Source: Apostichopus japonicus (taxonomy: Eukaryota > Echinodermata > Holothuroidea > Aspidochirotida > Stichopodidae). From it: 64,000 nucleotides of DNA. The notes beneath the pieces were generated by a model. That model saw nothing but the letters and a program-made list of their open reading frames with translations. It was not told the origin of the DNA and ran no database searches. A program made the position numbers and the translations under genes. The DNA is taken from the NCBI RefSeq assembly GCF_037975245.1, contig NC_092580.1, positions 14,791,001 through 14,855,000 of the forward strand. The letters run 5' to 3'. Below are positions 1 to 15,886 of the stretch, piece after piece; position 1 is the stretch's first letter; each line of letters opens with the position of its first letter.

Positions 1-2784
1 CGGTACATGAGCGTAGAACACAGATCTATAACTGTGTCGCACAAAGCTACCTCTCTAAGAGGCATTTACTTCTGTCTCATCAATCATAACAAAGTTGATT
101 CCTGCATCTGTTTATTCATCTAGATATCTTTGATTTGTGTGCCGCCATTTGCGTGTCATTGCTGTCATAAATTTTACAACAGAGTGGCAGCACCCTTCTA
201 ATTATAAGAGCCTACATGCATAGTCAAATGATTTTAATGCACAGTCTTGGTTTTGAAATGTTTACATTTCTTATTATATCCAGGAACCTTGATGTAATTT
301 CAATGCACACCTTTAAGCTGTTGTCAGAGAGATGGAGGCCCTTTAAACAGAATATTAGGAAACAAGAATTCTCAAGGGGATACCAAATGAGGTTAGCTCA
401 CTGGTGGATAGGGAGGCCTTCGATCTCTTCTCCAACTAATGTCCAGCCTGCAGATCATGTCTATTACTGAGAGCAAACGATGGTGAGTGCTCTTTCGAGG
501 GTGTGAGTGAAAACAGCAGTAAAGTGTAATATTCTCAGTACCGTGTGAAGTATAACTACTATATTACTGTGGAGCTCATAATCATCCCTGATATCGTCGG
601 TAAATTGAATTTTATCAAAATCTGATACTAGACCTCAACATTTCTGCCGAACAGACAATATTTATGGGAGAACTTTTAACAATATTTACATCTATTCTTC
701 CGACAATGTTTCATTAAAGCCCCATTACGGATTCCATTATAAACACCACATAACCGATCTCTCACTCTACAAATTATATGTCTTTGGTACTTTATACTGA
801 ATAATCACATAATCATGATGAGGCACTTTTCCCCACAAATTTTGGCCCGGTCCCAGAGATCGAGGGGTTGAAAAATGCAAACCGAAACAATGGTGTCCTC
901 CCACTCTTTGTTATTGATTTGGTCAAATTTCGCCCAATTAATGTTTTTCACCTCCACCATCTCTGCCAAACCATACCACCACGAAACCACATAGTGACAG
1001 ATAATGTATGGCCTTCATGGTTGCATCGCAAGCAATCATGCAACTACAACTTATCAACATACTGCTATGTATTTAAACCATGGACCATTAATTATGAGAC
1101 TTGGTGATCACAGTGTGGTTTTCTAACCGCAGCATTTACCAAAGTTACCGCACTCACAGTTCGGTGTGTTCTCTTCCTTTACACACCAATACAACAACTA
1201 CACACAAACTAATTTAACATTACAGACTAATATCAGAGGCAAATCTGACTCTCTGACAAACATTGACAAATCCTGCAGTTTAATATACGTTTACAAAATT
1301 TCACTTCAAAACAATCAATCCAAGATCTGCCAGAGACAACAGAATTTTCTGTTTCTTCTCTTTCAAGATGCATTTTAAACTTGAAGTCCATACACAATGT
1401 GAAGACAGACTTTACTTTAAAATGTCATGGACATCTCTTCTATATCATTATCATTTTCAGAAGAAAAAAAAATGTCTGCAGCAGAATACTGACTATGAAA
1501 CCGTTATCATCTCTTTAACAGTATTCTTGTTTTGGCTTCCACGACATCCTTGATTGATATTTCCCCTTGGAAACTTCATGGACATTTAGATAAGAAAATG
1601 CATCGTGGATAAACAGAAAAGCATGGTTAAGCAACCGTGGCTTTTGAAAGTATCCATACAGATCCTTGATATCACACTTGGTTAGACCGTATATATACTT
1701 GGACAAAATTATACTCTGTTCATACAGAGGGAGGATTGTTTTTTTCATTACTTTGTACTTATTATTTTTTTTTTATATTATTATTTTATGAGAAATGGGT
1801 GAATGATTCTTTGAGATTAGTATCCTTGAAGGCAATAAAGTATGGATGAAAAATTCCATCATACTGTTAGTAATGTCTCAGTTAGGTATTGCCAATGGTA
1901 TTTGCCACATGCATCTTCTGTAGATGCCTGCATTTTGTAAAGTAAAGTTCTTTACTATACTGTCCAAGTGACCCTGAACTTCTCTTGATGTCTTAGGATT
2001 GGAAGTATGGTTATCAACTTGAGTGTGCTCTTGTGTGTGTACACTGAGATATAAACATAAATGCCAAGATCATTAAGATATTATAATTATAACAATGTGC
2101 TATTGATGACAGTACAAGGATTGTATTCAAATCCTCAACTCTTACCGGACAAGCAGTGCTCAAATTCTCTTAAAGGGATATTCTGGTTGCAGAATATGTA
2201 ACACGTCCATGGGAGTGAAAAATATTCCACACTGTTAGTTGAAAAAACCCCATCACAATATAGTTTCCTTAGTGACTCAAGTCTTCAAAATATGGATGAT
2301 TGCATGGAACCTATTTTGGCTACTGGCTGGTTTGTGATGTCATCATGGCAAATGTTCTTCAAAAGCAACAATTTCTTTCTATATTCCATCTTGTTATACA
2401 TTCGGAATACATGTTTGCTTAGCTGGCAAGGTTCTCTGTATTTAGAAGTTCATGAATATGCGACTATATTGTAGGCTATGTAATACTTGTCTCTGCGAAA
2501 GAGTTGGTTTAATAATTTAAGACAAAACAACGGCATTTTCAACTGAATTTTAGTGATGACATCACTCCCTCTGCTGTTGTCAGATGCATTCATGAAATAC
2601 CACCAAATCTGAAAAACTTGTATCTTTGTCATATACAAAATACTATGAGGATGTGGTTTTGCACTTCTGATCTAAAGCTGCAGAAAATTTGCAGCAACCA
2701 ATCAACATTGGAATATCCTCCACTGTATGCTACCTTAAATGGTCTGCTTAAAATGTTAAGCCACTATATGGCACATATGTACAT
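1..2784. other. Intergenic or intronic, no gene supported
   Basis: AT-rich, short ORFs only. An exon-like stretch with an acceptor-like TATCCAG at 283 and a donor-like GATG|GTGAGT at 481 exists, but the only long frame stops at 470, before the donor. Confidence 0.6.
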
Positions 2785-2923
2785 GTAATAACTTATCCGG
2801 AATCGCATCACGAAACGCTGTGCAAAGTGGGGAAAGTGCTATACAAGTGCAAATATGTATAGCAGTATTTTTTTATTACATGGAAACCACAGCATTCCAT
2901 GAGAGACAGTAAATTATTCCCTT
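2785..2923 (+). repeat. Dispersed repeat family A, copy 1
   Basis: Contains GTAATAACTTATCCGGAATCGCAT, an internal GCTGTGCAAAG...GTGCTATACAAGTGCAAATATGTA block and a right end TAAATTATTCCC. It aligns with 58360-58520 over most of its length. The borders are approximate. Confidence 0.7.
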
Positions 2924-4155
2924 ATGTATAGAATCTACAAACTTACCTGGTTTAGGAGTCTATGAGCTCTGATATTTACCTCCTATTTACTTATAAATGT
3001 ATTTCCTTATTTGCCTGCAAGTACTATCTGGCAAAGTTGTAAACAGACTATATGATACTGAAATCTCATTCCTTATATTTACATAGAGCTAAAATTAATG
3101 ATTAGCTTACCTTCCTAGCAAAATTATTAACAGTACGTAACAATTCATAATTCCTACACATACACACATGTATGCACATATGCATCTAACATACAGTATG
3201 TCTCGTTGAATAACAGAGCTACTGCGATGTGATAGTACAGAAAGGAAATATTCCGAGAGGATATTAGTCTTCCTTTAAAATACCATGGATGTTTTGGGCT
3301 TATCTGGATGTGTCAGTTTGAAAAAAAGTCAATAAACCAATAGGCTTATAGCAACATATAGAAGACTATATCCCTTACACATGAGTCATTGGTAAACATC
3401 ACTGCTAACCCTGTATCACTTGTGCTATGACCAGGACATTTAGGTAAACACAGATGGTATCAATTTATGGTGAAGCTGAAAAGCAGTATATAGATAGCAT
3501 ATCATTCAATACTCACAAAACTATGAAAGGTGATCTTCACAGAAGCATTCAATATCACATTCAAATCTGCAAGGGGCTTTATCAGCAGCCAAACATGAAC
3601 TTCAAACAAAGAGCAGGCTTCTGACTTGGAACCTTAGAACAACAAATAGACTGTGTGGAGCAGTTATCATTCATTGTTATGACAAAGAATGATAGATTGA
3701 TGACTGTAAAAGGAGCATTCAGAATCCAAACCGTTACCATGACACTAACAGCAAGTCCTTTGTTTGAAATAGGGTGAAGGGGGAGGGGATGTGAAGGAGG
3801 GATGTAAAGGAGGGGGGCATGAAGTATAAGAAAGAGGTTCATTTAAATCATTATTCTACAAGAAGTAGAAAGATTAGGCCTTGTGCACATTTGAGAGTAA
3901 CAGGGGAATCAGAATATTGTTTTCTCTCGGGAGGTGATGAAGCTAACCACGGATGCTTCTACAAGGGTGGTGGATTAATATGACACGAAAGAGCATTATA
4001 CAATCGTGCAAAGGTCATGATGATTGCTTACAAATAAACAGCTTGTTATAGTGCTACTGTACTGTGAGCCTGCCTTTAGACTCGCACTGGTCTGAGTATA
4101 TGCGCGTAAATGACAAGGGTATGTCTCGGAAGATCTTGGGTCGCATGATCTCCAG
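2924..4155. other. Intergenic or intronic, G-rich tract only
   Basis: No gene seen. A G-rich purine tract at 3776-3818 (GGGGGAGGGGATGTGAAGGA) could form quadruplexes. Confidence 0.55.
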
Positions 4156-4262
4156 AGTGTTCCTTCTACCATCTTGATTGCCCTAACAGGGTCAGGATCA
4201 TCCCAAGAAAGAGATCCCAATTGAAGGTCTGATCCTGAGAATGTGATCATTCACTCTACCAA
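4156..4262. repeat. Dispersed repeat family B, copy 1
   Basis: Aligns in the same orientation with 29777-29882. Shared words are ATCT-GAT-GCCCT, GGATCA(G)GATC-TCCC, TCTGATCCT and ATGTGA-CATTCA. On the minus strand both copies read through DPDP-RAI and HILRIR peptides, in different frames, so the source could be a decayed coding sequence. Confidence 0.65.
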
Positions 4263-7200
4263 GCTTATCACCCTTGCAGTACCAGATCCCCCCTCCCCCC
4301 CCCCCTTTCAAGTGCGTTTTCAGATGTGGACCAAGGCTTTGGTCTAAGCATATACTTATTGATAGTATAAGAGCAAGAGACCAACTCTGCAACCTTTGGT
4401 TTTAAGGCAAAGTTATGGTCCAAAATGAGCAACAGGCAACACAATACAAAGATCTCCTTACATGTAATCACACTCAAACACACATGCTGAATATTATCCA
4501 ATCAGCACAGTCAATAGAGGACCATCTCCATCGCCAAAATCTCCATGTAGGCACTCACTCCAATCTACCTAGCCTGAAACAATTAACTGATTACATTCTT
4601 GCACTGCAACCCAAATTACCACATTATCAACTCAGTGATCAACTTCAAAGTTTAACAGAGATAAATCCCTGAATTTATTGGTTGACTTTCAACCAATTTT
4701 TTTTGAGTAAGTATGATTTCCAGTGTAATGGCATGTATTGCATTGCATCATGATATGGATTGGTCTAATACCTTCCAGGCAAATATATGTAATGGTAGCC
4801 TGGTCGTCCGACAAGACTTAGAATTTCTGTTCGGAAAACCAACATCAGCTTTGGTTGTTGTCAGACAGAAGACTAGTTGCTAACATCAAATTCAGACCAC
4901 CAAAATTTGTTGTTCAGACAACCAAAAGTAATTAGACCTGGTTGTCCAAGTAACAACCAAATAAAAAAAAATCCTTAAACATTGGCCTTGCATCCATCGA
5001 AAGCATTAGCAAATAAACAGAATCTGTCTCCACCCAAGCAGCAACAGCTGTAAACCATGAGACTAAGTAGCAATCGCTCTTAGTCAAATCCAAAGACAAT
5101 ATTCAATCAGAAAACAACTGCTGTGGAACTGCAAGCTTACATCACTCCATCATATGGTCGAAGACTTGTCAAACTGAGAACCTTATTATGTGACTTCACA
5201 GTTCTTAAGGCTACCGTTTACTTAATATCTTTCAGTACCCAATCAATGAAACTGGGCAACATAATTAGTTTCTGGTGATTTCGAAACAAGCTAAATTTCA
5301 TTCCTCCACGGAACAGAAACAGATGTATGCCTAAAGGGTTATGATGGCCCCTCTCCTTTCTTTCCTTCCATCCTTCTTTCTTTCTTTTTTCTTTTCTATT
5401 GTGTATGTCATTATAATACATGAAACTATTTCGCACCACATGCGATACCATACACTGCAATATAATGCCATACAAAACAAATGTTGATACAATATAAACT
5501 TTTGTCGTAAGATAAATGTATTGGACTGTCATGTTTATTTATTACCTTGATGCCCATGTAGACCTATAACTAGTTCTAGTACACGTTGCAGTGCATGCGT
5601 GCACATTCTGCACACAGTACGGTTTGTTGCCAGTCGAATATTGACTTCCTTTCAAGGTAAATAAGGTATTGGGAATCCAAGACCAGCCTGAATTGTGGGA
5701 TGTGCAAAGCTTGTCATACTAATTTGTCCCAGAAAAAACAACAGCAATTACTATTATCATTGTTATTCATGATTATTGGTTGTAAGCAAGGCAGCAATGC
5801 GACAATGCATTAATCATGTCAATAATTATTATTCCTAATTATCTGCCTCAACTAATGACAAACAAATTGTGTCCCACAAATTAAATGCTCCAGTTTTAAA
5901 CTTCCTAAACCCAAAGTATATTCCCAATATTATTACTTCTGCTCAGAGTTTGGTGAATTAAAGTGACAAATGTTTACCTCATCTTTTCTTCAATTTTTGC
6001 TGAGGTAGGACTCTGAGACTCCCCTACTACTTGGGAGGCGTTTTCAATGACCTCACCTGCTCCTTAAGCTCCTGAGCCAGCCCTTGCTGTAAAATCCAAT
6101 GTTGAACTTTAACACAGTGCATATGTTCAAGCACTCTTATCTTCGTTAGTTAAGATTATGTCTACCCTGTACATGTGACATGCTTTTCTTTTCTTCTCCT
6201 TTTCATTCTTTCTCCCTCTCCTCTTTTTTCTCCTATTTTCTTTTCTTTTTTCTTTTGGTGGATCTGTTTTGTACAAGCTTTGCTTTTTATTCAAATTCTC
6301 CATACTTTTTTCTTACATTGTTATTCGTCAATAAGAAAAAGGAATTGTAATATGCAAAGTGAAAGAAACAAAAAGGGAAAAAAAGGAATATGCTATATAG
6401 GAGTGTATGATGAACGTTGCAATCGAGATCCAATGTAGATGGCACATAATGATATGATAAAGACTTTTAAAATTGATCAACTGTCATCTAAAAGGACTAT
6501 TTCACCTTTGACAATACTTTTCTTTTTAAATATTTCAGACCATATTCATGTCTCTGGTATTTTGTAGCATACTCAATCCACTAGGATGTGAGAAGCATGT
6601 ATGGTACATCTATCTATGTCTGACATCTATACATATATACCTGTCAGCTCAAGCTAACAGTTCTATTGTTGAATGTTTTCCAGTTTGTCATTTCCTCTGA
6701 CACATTTGATGAAAAAACTCTGTGTCATCTTACCCAAGGGTATGTGGAATGTCAAAGGGCATGGAAGTTACATGATAGTAGGACTAAGGGGATCTTAAAT
6801 CTCTCTTTGCTTCAGGAATCCTTGAATAGTTTCACAGACACAAAAAAAAAAAAGAAGATGATGAAAGATAAGGACTGCATGCAGAACATGTATAACATGT
6901 AATAATTAATCACAGAGATAAAGACATTCTAAACAACATGGAGAAATAGCTGTGAATATAAAACAAGCCAATATTCCAGTCGTTTCTGCATGGCAAGTAG
7001 TTCGCTTTTCACCATTTTTTCGTTCCTTTTCTTTTTATTTTGAGTATTATCATCATCTTTTGAAAGCAAACAAGAATACATCAATGTTATTTAATAAAAA
7101 AGAACCTTCATTCATTGTTTGTTTGTTTGTCTTGGCTTGCTACCTTTGCACATGTATGTGTGTACATAGGCACATATATATATGGTCATGTGCATCATCA

Positions 7201-7820
7201 GTGTGTTTTTTGGTATTTTTCCTGAGGCTCCGATTCTTCTTTCGATCTTGTCTTTTAAAATTATTCTGAATAATAACAATTATGTATTTTACAAGTTGGA
7301 TTTCAATGCAATATCAAGGGTCAAACCCAGACATTGTAATATTATTCAACTTTGGTCCTATTTGACCAATTCCCATGCCCACTTATTCCATAATGGCACC
7401 ATAGGTAAACAAAGGTTAGGCCAAGAACAATGATGGTTGTATTTCTTTCACTTCCGAAATGTCAATAAGGCTTTCTTTTTACAGACCAGCTTTAATGCTG
7501 TATATATACACTATTGGCGCAAGCCCCATTGCCCCAACCTTTGGACTTGCCAATAACAACCTCATCCATCACAAGTGCCAGGGTTCTATTTCCCATGACA
7601 TATTAGATGCCTATGATGTGGATATTTGCAGTGTAGGATGCTTCAAAGGATTGTCACACCCAGCTGTACACTGCAGTAATGATAGAACTCAGTCCAACTA
7701 AAGGCTGCATAATAATGAGTTTCACATAATGTAAGATAGAAGATATTTTTTCAGTCTTTTTATTCTTGTTGTTACTAGAGGGAAATGGAGACTGCAATGT
7801 TGGAAAAGGTGGAGGATTTG

Positions 7821-7860
7821 GGAGAGAGAGGGGCAGGGGAGGGGAGGGGAGGGAAGGGGG
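7821..7860 (+). repeat. G-rich purine tract
   Basis: A GGGGA-type run (AGGGGCAGGGGAGGGGAGGG) with quadruplex potential on the plus strand. Confidence 0.8.
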
Positions 7861-10800
7861 TCAGTGAAGAAGAGGAGGATAAAGATTATAACTGACTCTT
7901 TAAACCTAGTATGATCTTGCTTCCTGCTGATATGCACCTATCATGGCAAGTTACATTATCACAAGAAAAATTTCATAATCAGTTATAAACGTCAACCCAC
8001 TCATGTCAAGCCACTCATGTCAAAACTTTCAGCACTCCATCACTATGAACTTAATAAAAGTACAAGGCTCTAATCATGAGTGTATCTTTCTTAGAAAACG
8101 ATATCAAATTCACAAACTCATTGTGATATAACCAATATCTACTATTGTATAGTATTATTTTATCATTTGTAACTTATGAAACATATCTTAACTATAATGC
8201 AAACCTAGAATTTCACAATTTTAGCCACCTCATTGCTAAACTATGCCAGTGATTAAAAAATCTATTGACTAATATCAATTCTCATTTGTACATTCTAAAA
8301 GCAACACTACGCCCCAAAAAACTTCAGTGCCCTTTTTTTCCCTCTACTGGCTATTGGCAAAATTTCACTGGCATTTAGCCAGTAAAAAGGCTGAATTTCA
8401 AGGTCTGTTTAGTTTAGGCAGGAAATAAAATGAATATATAAACTAGATATGAGGCAAAAGCAACAAAGCTCAAATTTGACCATCTAGTTAATACACATGG
8501 TAAATATTATTATTACCAGTATTATTTCCTGCCATTTGTGAAGCCCACAATCAAGTCTATCATCCTCATGCAATGAATCCAGCCACTGTATAGTGAGAAA
8601 CTAAACACAAAACTGTAGACAAAGTTTGGTGTCAGGTTCCAAACTTGACCATTTCCTCAGGCAATCTGATGGTTTTAAATTTGGATTATAGATAGCTAAT
8701 GCCAGCAACAATGTAATTATGACAATTTTATAGCCAAATCTGGGACACAACTTCCCTGAAGCAAACCATGAACTACATAGTAAGTCCCTGTGTTAAAGCA
8801 AGCACCTGTCTGTGTATTCCCCAGGATTTTAGTGGAAAATGAGGTTAATGTTCAGTGGAAGAATCTATTGTACAGGTATATGGTTATTTTCAAAATAGTA
8901 CACAAATGCACTGCAGCACATTTTACAATAAAACCGTTTTAATTAGCCAACCCAAGCAAAGCAGTGTGCATGTACATTTAAATAAGCCTGTATGGTGTTT
9001 TTCGTAGTGCTCTGTAAAATCCTATAACACAAGAAAAGTATGGACCCAACTTTTTTTTTCAAAATAGCATTGTTAAAAGACGACACTTCGAAAATCTTGT
9101 AGATTAATTCTTTCACTCAAACACATACACATCACTTATTACAGTAGCTTTTAATCTGTTAACTTCAGAGCCCAGACAAGAAACCAATTGAACAGAATCT
9201 ATTAGGAAACACTGTCATGTCCAATGTCCACTGTCAAGTCCAATGACGTACAGCAGGTTTATCTTACACAAGAACCATGCATTTTATAAGAGACGGATTT
9301 CAGGGCCTTAAGAACTACTACACCAAGGTCAAGCACAAAATAATTTTAAATTAATATATTAGTAAGTTCTAAAATGACTATTAAACAAAGTAACTAAGGA
9401 CCAATAAAGGTGTGATTTTATAAGCCATATATAACCAGGCTTTATCACAAGTAGATCACCCCCACACATGTGTGCATTATGATAAAAGAAGGTTGTTATT
9501 TGTTTTCAGTACGTCATCCACCCCCACCAGGCTCAAGTCCCTCCCACGACTACATGAATTAAGACAACCAGTATTAGACATATACAACCAGCTACAGTAG
9601 ATCAAACTCGATCTTTCACATCTGCATCAGTTCCAACAGTAAATTTAAAATTCAGGCGAACTGAAAAGCAATGATCAAGTAAACTAGAAATTCCATGCTG
9701 GGACAGAAATGTTTAGATAAAGTATAAACATTCCTGCCTGGACTGTAATAAACAGAGTCATCAAGCCATCTGTGCAAGAGTATACTTACTATAGGTCTGC
9801 ACTGAAGTGATGGTACTGTACCTTCGCTGGAAAAAGTATAGCTTTGATATATAATATGAAACATGCAGGGTTGATTAAAAGGCTATGAAGTAATAACTAA
9901 GGCTAACAACATGTTAGGAGTCTGACAATAATTCATCTGGCATCTCTGTAATCCCATACAAACATTATTGACAGGCTTCATAAACTTTTAAGTTGAATTC
10001 CCAAAAGTGTGAAGAAAATGCTAACATATAAATGATGCTTATCAAGTAATGTTTTAGAGTGATTCATCAAATCTTGAAAACTGTCAGAGGATGTAAACAA
10101 AGGACCAAAACTCATATGGCAATTTTTTAATTGGAAACCAAAAATTGCTAAAATTCAAGCAGTCATACACCTTACATGAAATACTCATCTCAAAATATTC
10201 ACCTCGTTATGATATTTTATTTGACGGGGAATCCAACAATAGACTGCTAACGGATGAACCTTAACAGTAGTCAGTTTAGTCTAACTAACTTTCTTTGAAA
10301 ATCATCCCAGTTTTGTAAGATTTCTAACCATTTTTTTCTTTCTACAAATCCTACAAACACAACATTCTCCATCCAGCTAGCTCATTTATACCGGATCAAA
10401 TCATGGATCTGATGTATTAAAGCTACATGAATGGGGCATCCTTGCATTTGGTTGTAAGCTTGCATCATTTTGATCATGACTCCCCATATGTACATAAATC
10501 ATCTTCAAGAAATTGGATAGGCATTTGTATGTAATCTGTTACATACCATGCAGAAAATATAGTGTTCCACAAATTTTAATGTTCATAGTAATATATGTTT
10601 GTTCGTTGTCTCTTGTTTGTTTGTTTTTCATTTTTAAACATTTGACATGACAGCCCTACACCTTGATTTAGTGTTCCACAAATTATGTTATAACTTTATT
10701 ATTTCTTTCTTTAACATATGAGGGTAATGTCTTATTTCTTCGTTTTATTGCAAACATTGTGAAACAAGCTAATGTGATCGATATATTCAAACATGTTTCC

Positions 10801-13800
10801 AGTAACTGTATTTTTCCTTCCAAGATCTAGTACACACTACTCAGTATCAGATATTTCACAAGTTCAATGTAATATGACTGTATAGTAATCAAAGCATCAA
10901 GAGAACATCAGTGAAGTACTCAGGATCAAGGAATAAGATGAGTCATCCTGCATCTGAAAATATCAATCAGCTCTCTTCCTTTCACAGAGTAAGTAAGAAT
11001 ACTGAAAACAGAATCAATATTCAGTAGCTAGCTTTCTTGCATAATATCAAACAAATTATCTTTTATTTATGTATTTAAATAGCAGCATTTGACAGTGACC
11101 ACCTCTTCTAAAAGTGTATAAAGTAACTTGATAATGTAACAGTTATATGGAAATGACACTCATCCAGTTTAATGCATGGCTTTGATTAGGTGTGGCTTTT
11201 AAGTAATTCAGACATGAATTTTTGTAATATATATATATTTTGTTGTTATTTTTGTTTTTGTTTAGATATGGTTCAGCAGTTTAGAATTACAGCCATCCCT
11301 AATACAATATTAAACAATTAATTTGATTTTGCCTAGGCTGTTCAGGGTAGTTACTATGACAGTAGGATACTTTAAACAGGGGGAACACAGAAGGAAGGTG
11401 AACAAGGTAAAAGCATCACACAGTGTATGGTACAGTGCTTAAGACCCTTACCCTTTTGTAAATATTTATTATTATCTGCTTTTTGAACTTATGGTTATCA
11501 TTTATAGTTATTAACTTCTCAAACATAAGGATTTATCATTCAAATTTCAGATACTGATCTCTTCTCTGTACAGTTTCCTCTATATAGCTTGTACAGGAGA
11601 CATTATGAAAGATTTCAGCGCCAATTATCTCGATTTGGATAGATTCTGTCAGATTTTTACCATCTGTCTCAAATAATACATTTATAGCATACCACATTTG
11701 TCTCCGTAGGGAGCAATGAAACTAGACCCAAGACACTTTTTATTGTCTTTCTGATTCATGTAAAATCCCTAAATCATTTTGTAACAGTATCACCAACATC
11801 AAATTTCTGATTAGCTGCAGCAAGTTTTCAAAATTCAAATAATTGAATTAACTTTCTGATCATGGAAGTTCAAACACATGGCTTAGGATGTCTTCATTTT
11901 TTTGGCAGTTTTCAATTAACAACTGATTATACAGCAGCATTTCCTATTGCATAAAATGTACTATATAGCAAATACTACCAATAAAATAAAGGAATTCTCA
12001 GTTTGTAAAGCTCATTATTACTTCATATGATATGTTTATATAATATCACATGATGTCACATATTTTGTTTCAAATCCTATTTCGGAAAACAAGTACTTAG
12101 ACTAGACCTACAGAAAGATCTGGAAACTATTTAGAAATATCGTTTAGGAACGTACGTTAATATTTATCCATTCCTGTACTTCCTATTATATTCATGCATT
12201 GTATTTTCCATGTTTACAAAAAACTTTAATTTTTGCTTATTTATTTTGTCAATTCCAGGTTTTTGGTGTCTTTCCAATATGAGCAACAAGATAAAGTGAT
12301 GATGCTGATGATGGTGCAAGGATGTAGTCATCTAAAACTAGATGCCTTTAATCATTATGACAAAACATGGCCCACATTTACCAATGACACACATACAAAC
12401 ATTCCATTGGCATGATCTTGTCAACAAACATGTTCTACTCTATGATAACATTTATACTCATCACCAAAATAGTTTTCCCTGTCAATTGAACACCTGTGCT
12501 GTTCCATCCACATCTTGCAGCAGTCAGTGCATGCTGCACACAGATGCATGGAATATAACCACTCCCAATTCCAGCACAAGATATCCAACATCACAGTTCT
12601 TAATCATATAGATACTCTCATTGCCGTGGCTGCCTATTTCAATGACATTTCTGTTTTAAAAAAACACTCATATCTTTTATGAATAAACACCTACCTTTTT
12701 CCAACAGAAAGGATTTAGAAATCCAAGTAAAAATCCACAAAAATGTTGTTGAATGACTTGTCTGGTGGAGCCTTACGGTGAGTACTAATTAGTCCCAATC
12801 CACATATTGTGCATTATTATCCAACAGTTTCTGTCCACTGACAGTATTGCTAGCAACTGCAATGAGCAAGTAAAAGTTGGCAGGGCTATGCAAGCACGCA
12901 CTGGTCTGCGGGAATATTTTCATAATTTATTCCCTGCGTGGCTGGCTTAGTCAGAGGTTGTTTTTTTCGTGTTTGATTTTGTGAGTAGGGAGAGAGAGCT
13001 ATGTGTCACATTGACTTCAAAAAGAGTGTATAGAACATTAAACAAAAAGGTTAAGTCTGGGACTTATTTGTAAATAGAGAAGAAAGCAGCACTGTGCTCA
13101 CATAGTTATTCTGTTTTTACAATTTTTTAGAAGTGATGAATGTCTAACATTGACAAGCATGAGAATCAGCATGCTTAACATCAATCGCTCTGTAATTCCT
13201 TCAACATATAAATAGATGTAAAATGATTCTGTGCATTGTTTTTCACCTAAAACTGTGTGGACAGACACTACAGTACAGTGTTTAAATAGATGTGTTTGTC
13301 CTGACAGGGAGTTACATGACCTTATGATCCATGGTTCAGAAGAAAAGGATTATTAGACTCCAAGCTTTACTGTTTGTTTCTCTTTTAATACTGTTATGTC
13401 CCATCTGATGGGGGTATTTATCCGGGATCTTTTTTGAGATGAGCATAGGATCTGTTATTACTGAATGAGCAGAAAATTTATAGTTTTGGAAGACAGGGTA
13501 TAACTCATATGATATCAATTTTCAAAATGGTCGAATTGCTAATATTACAAAAGTTGCACATGTAGACTTAAAGCAGTTTTATACACAAACCAAAAATATG
13601 TTAGTCTTTTCCATCAATAGAAAGCATTGCATGAATATGTTAGTGGATAAAATGATGAGTACCATCAAGACTACATGTATTATACTCCAGATTTATTTTT
13701 CTTCTCCATATCTGTTATAACAATCACAATATCCTCTACCGCCTACAAAAATAGTCAATTTAAGGTCCATTTGTTGTATTTTATTTGATATTGTTTTATA

Positions 13801-13826
13801 TGTTTTGTTTTGTTTTGTTTTGTTTC
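13801..13826. repeat. (TTTTG)n microsatellite
   Basis: Five or so TTTTG units, followed by a TTTC-rich run. Confidence 0.8.
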
Positions 13827-15886
13827 GTTCTTTCTTTCTTTTATTACAGCTAGTAGCTTCTTTAGACCCAACTAGTACCATTTGGTAATGATACTAGTGA
13901 AAGAAAACTACTGTGCACTTCTATAAGATATTGACATTAACAAGCATTTCTGAATCATGCAAGATTACTGTATACATTATCATTACACAACCATGTGAAA
14001 TACTGCACATTTGATAACATAAAATGTATTGCGAGGGAAAAAAACAAACAAGTCTCTTTTACTAGACAGACATTGTCTACTCCACACTCATCTATTGATT
14101 ATTCTGCCGAGGGCTCTCATCCGTGAACGTTGAATAGTAACATACAATTTCAAGGGTACGCAGTACACAGTATATGGCGGAGGCTCACTTCAATATATCA
14201 AACACTATGCTGTTAAGCATGGTTTACTTTGCAAAACCAATACAAATTCCATTAGCAGAACTTATTGTTTTGTATAGGCTCTTTACTAAGATCCTTCACA
14301 GTCAATACTAGCGATTGTTTTTTTCAAATGAAAAGGAGAAGGTCATAGGATCATAATATTCTTAAATAGTTAGTTGTAAAAATATAGAATAGAAATATAT
14401 AGTAAACAACTTTGAACAAGAAATATATACGGAAGCTCTTTGATATCAGTATCTATGAGTATAGAGCAGTTGTGGGGATACAAGTGAGGAGATGTGAACA
14501 GTATCGCAACATTGAACCTTTCATGAAAATTCATTGAGTTATAAGGACAAACCAATGAATAAAATGTGTGTATGAAGTAACACAGAGCTTACAGATCAAA
14601 GTTTTATCATCAGCTTTGACAAATAAACCAAAGCTATGACTTAACTTAAAAGCATGTATTCTCAATAATAGGCTAGAATTTTTTGGGGTTTTATAAAGGA
14701 CCACAAATTTCATGTTTTCATTTTTGGTAGTGAGCAACAGCAACAATCTACAGTAGTTATCTGGTTAAAACACCAAAATTTATACAGTTGGTATTTGTCA
14801 AATTGAAATATTTGAGGTCTGAACACTTCCTGTAGGAAGTTAATTTAACTGTTTGAAGGCCTGTTTAAAGATTAACAAGTTTGTGGTCTGGCTGTAACAA
14901 ATTGACACTGTTGTGCAAAGTATGTACATTTGAAGGGATCAAACTGTTGATTCATTAAATTACACAGAATACACCAACCCTTAGTCAACACACCATGTCT
15001 GAATCATGCCTGTAATAGGGATGAGTGGGATGAAGTTAATGTTGCTGTTTTAACACAGTTCACAATTCAAAGCTCTCTAGACCGTATATAGCAAGTGTGT
15101 GTAAACTGACATCAGAAATTCAACTAACATTCTAAATACACCAAATTAATATAAACTGAATTAAAAATCAAACAAATAAGCCATTCATGGTTCATATCAT
15201 TCTTTTCTGCCATTTAATTATTAATAATCCATCCCTTCCAAAAAGTTGACTCCTTTCCCTTGCAATTATGCAAGACAGGCATCTGCAATGTGGATTTTAA
15301 TGGTGCTTGAAGGTTATTTCATTCTCTTCTTTTACTTTATACCTGGAAGGAATCAAATAATCAATCCACTGATTTCTACCACAGCAAAGGGCCTGGATGC
15401 TTCTCAACTGAAGCTCTCTCATTATCATCTTTAATTACATTTTACCTCATTAACATAGACACACAATTCTAGTTTGATTTAATTTACAATCTGGGGAATT
15501 AAATTTTGATGGGTGAAACTTTTTCAGGTGGCAATGTGTAGGATGATTTACAAATGAATTTTGCTTATCGGCTTTAAATATTCATGTCTGAACAAGTGAC
15601 TCATCAAGATTTAATGATGTTTTTTATTCAGCGATGAGAGCAATCAGCTATAGTCCAGCCAGACGTGACTCAAAAGTTGTTTGTAAATCATTTTAGGTCA
15701 ATAAAGACACACAAAATTGTGCAGAAGTGGTAGAGGGTAGAAACTGGAAAGTTAAAGGACTTGTAAAAAGTTGGATAAAGACAGATATATGCGAGCAATA
15801 AGTACTGTTTTTTTGTTTCTATTTTTGTTCATATATGTTTTGTTGCTTTTTTCTTTGTTCTATTAGTGTGAATGTGTGTGTGTGTG

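Noticed and set aside
284-481. Possible exon between an acceptor-like and a donor-like site
   Set aside because: The only long frame stops at 470, before the donor, and the other frames are closed. No recognisable protein.
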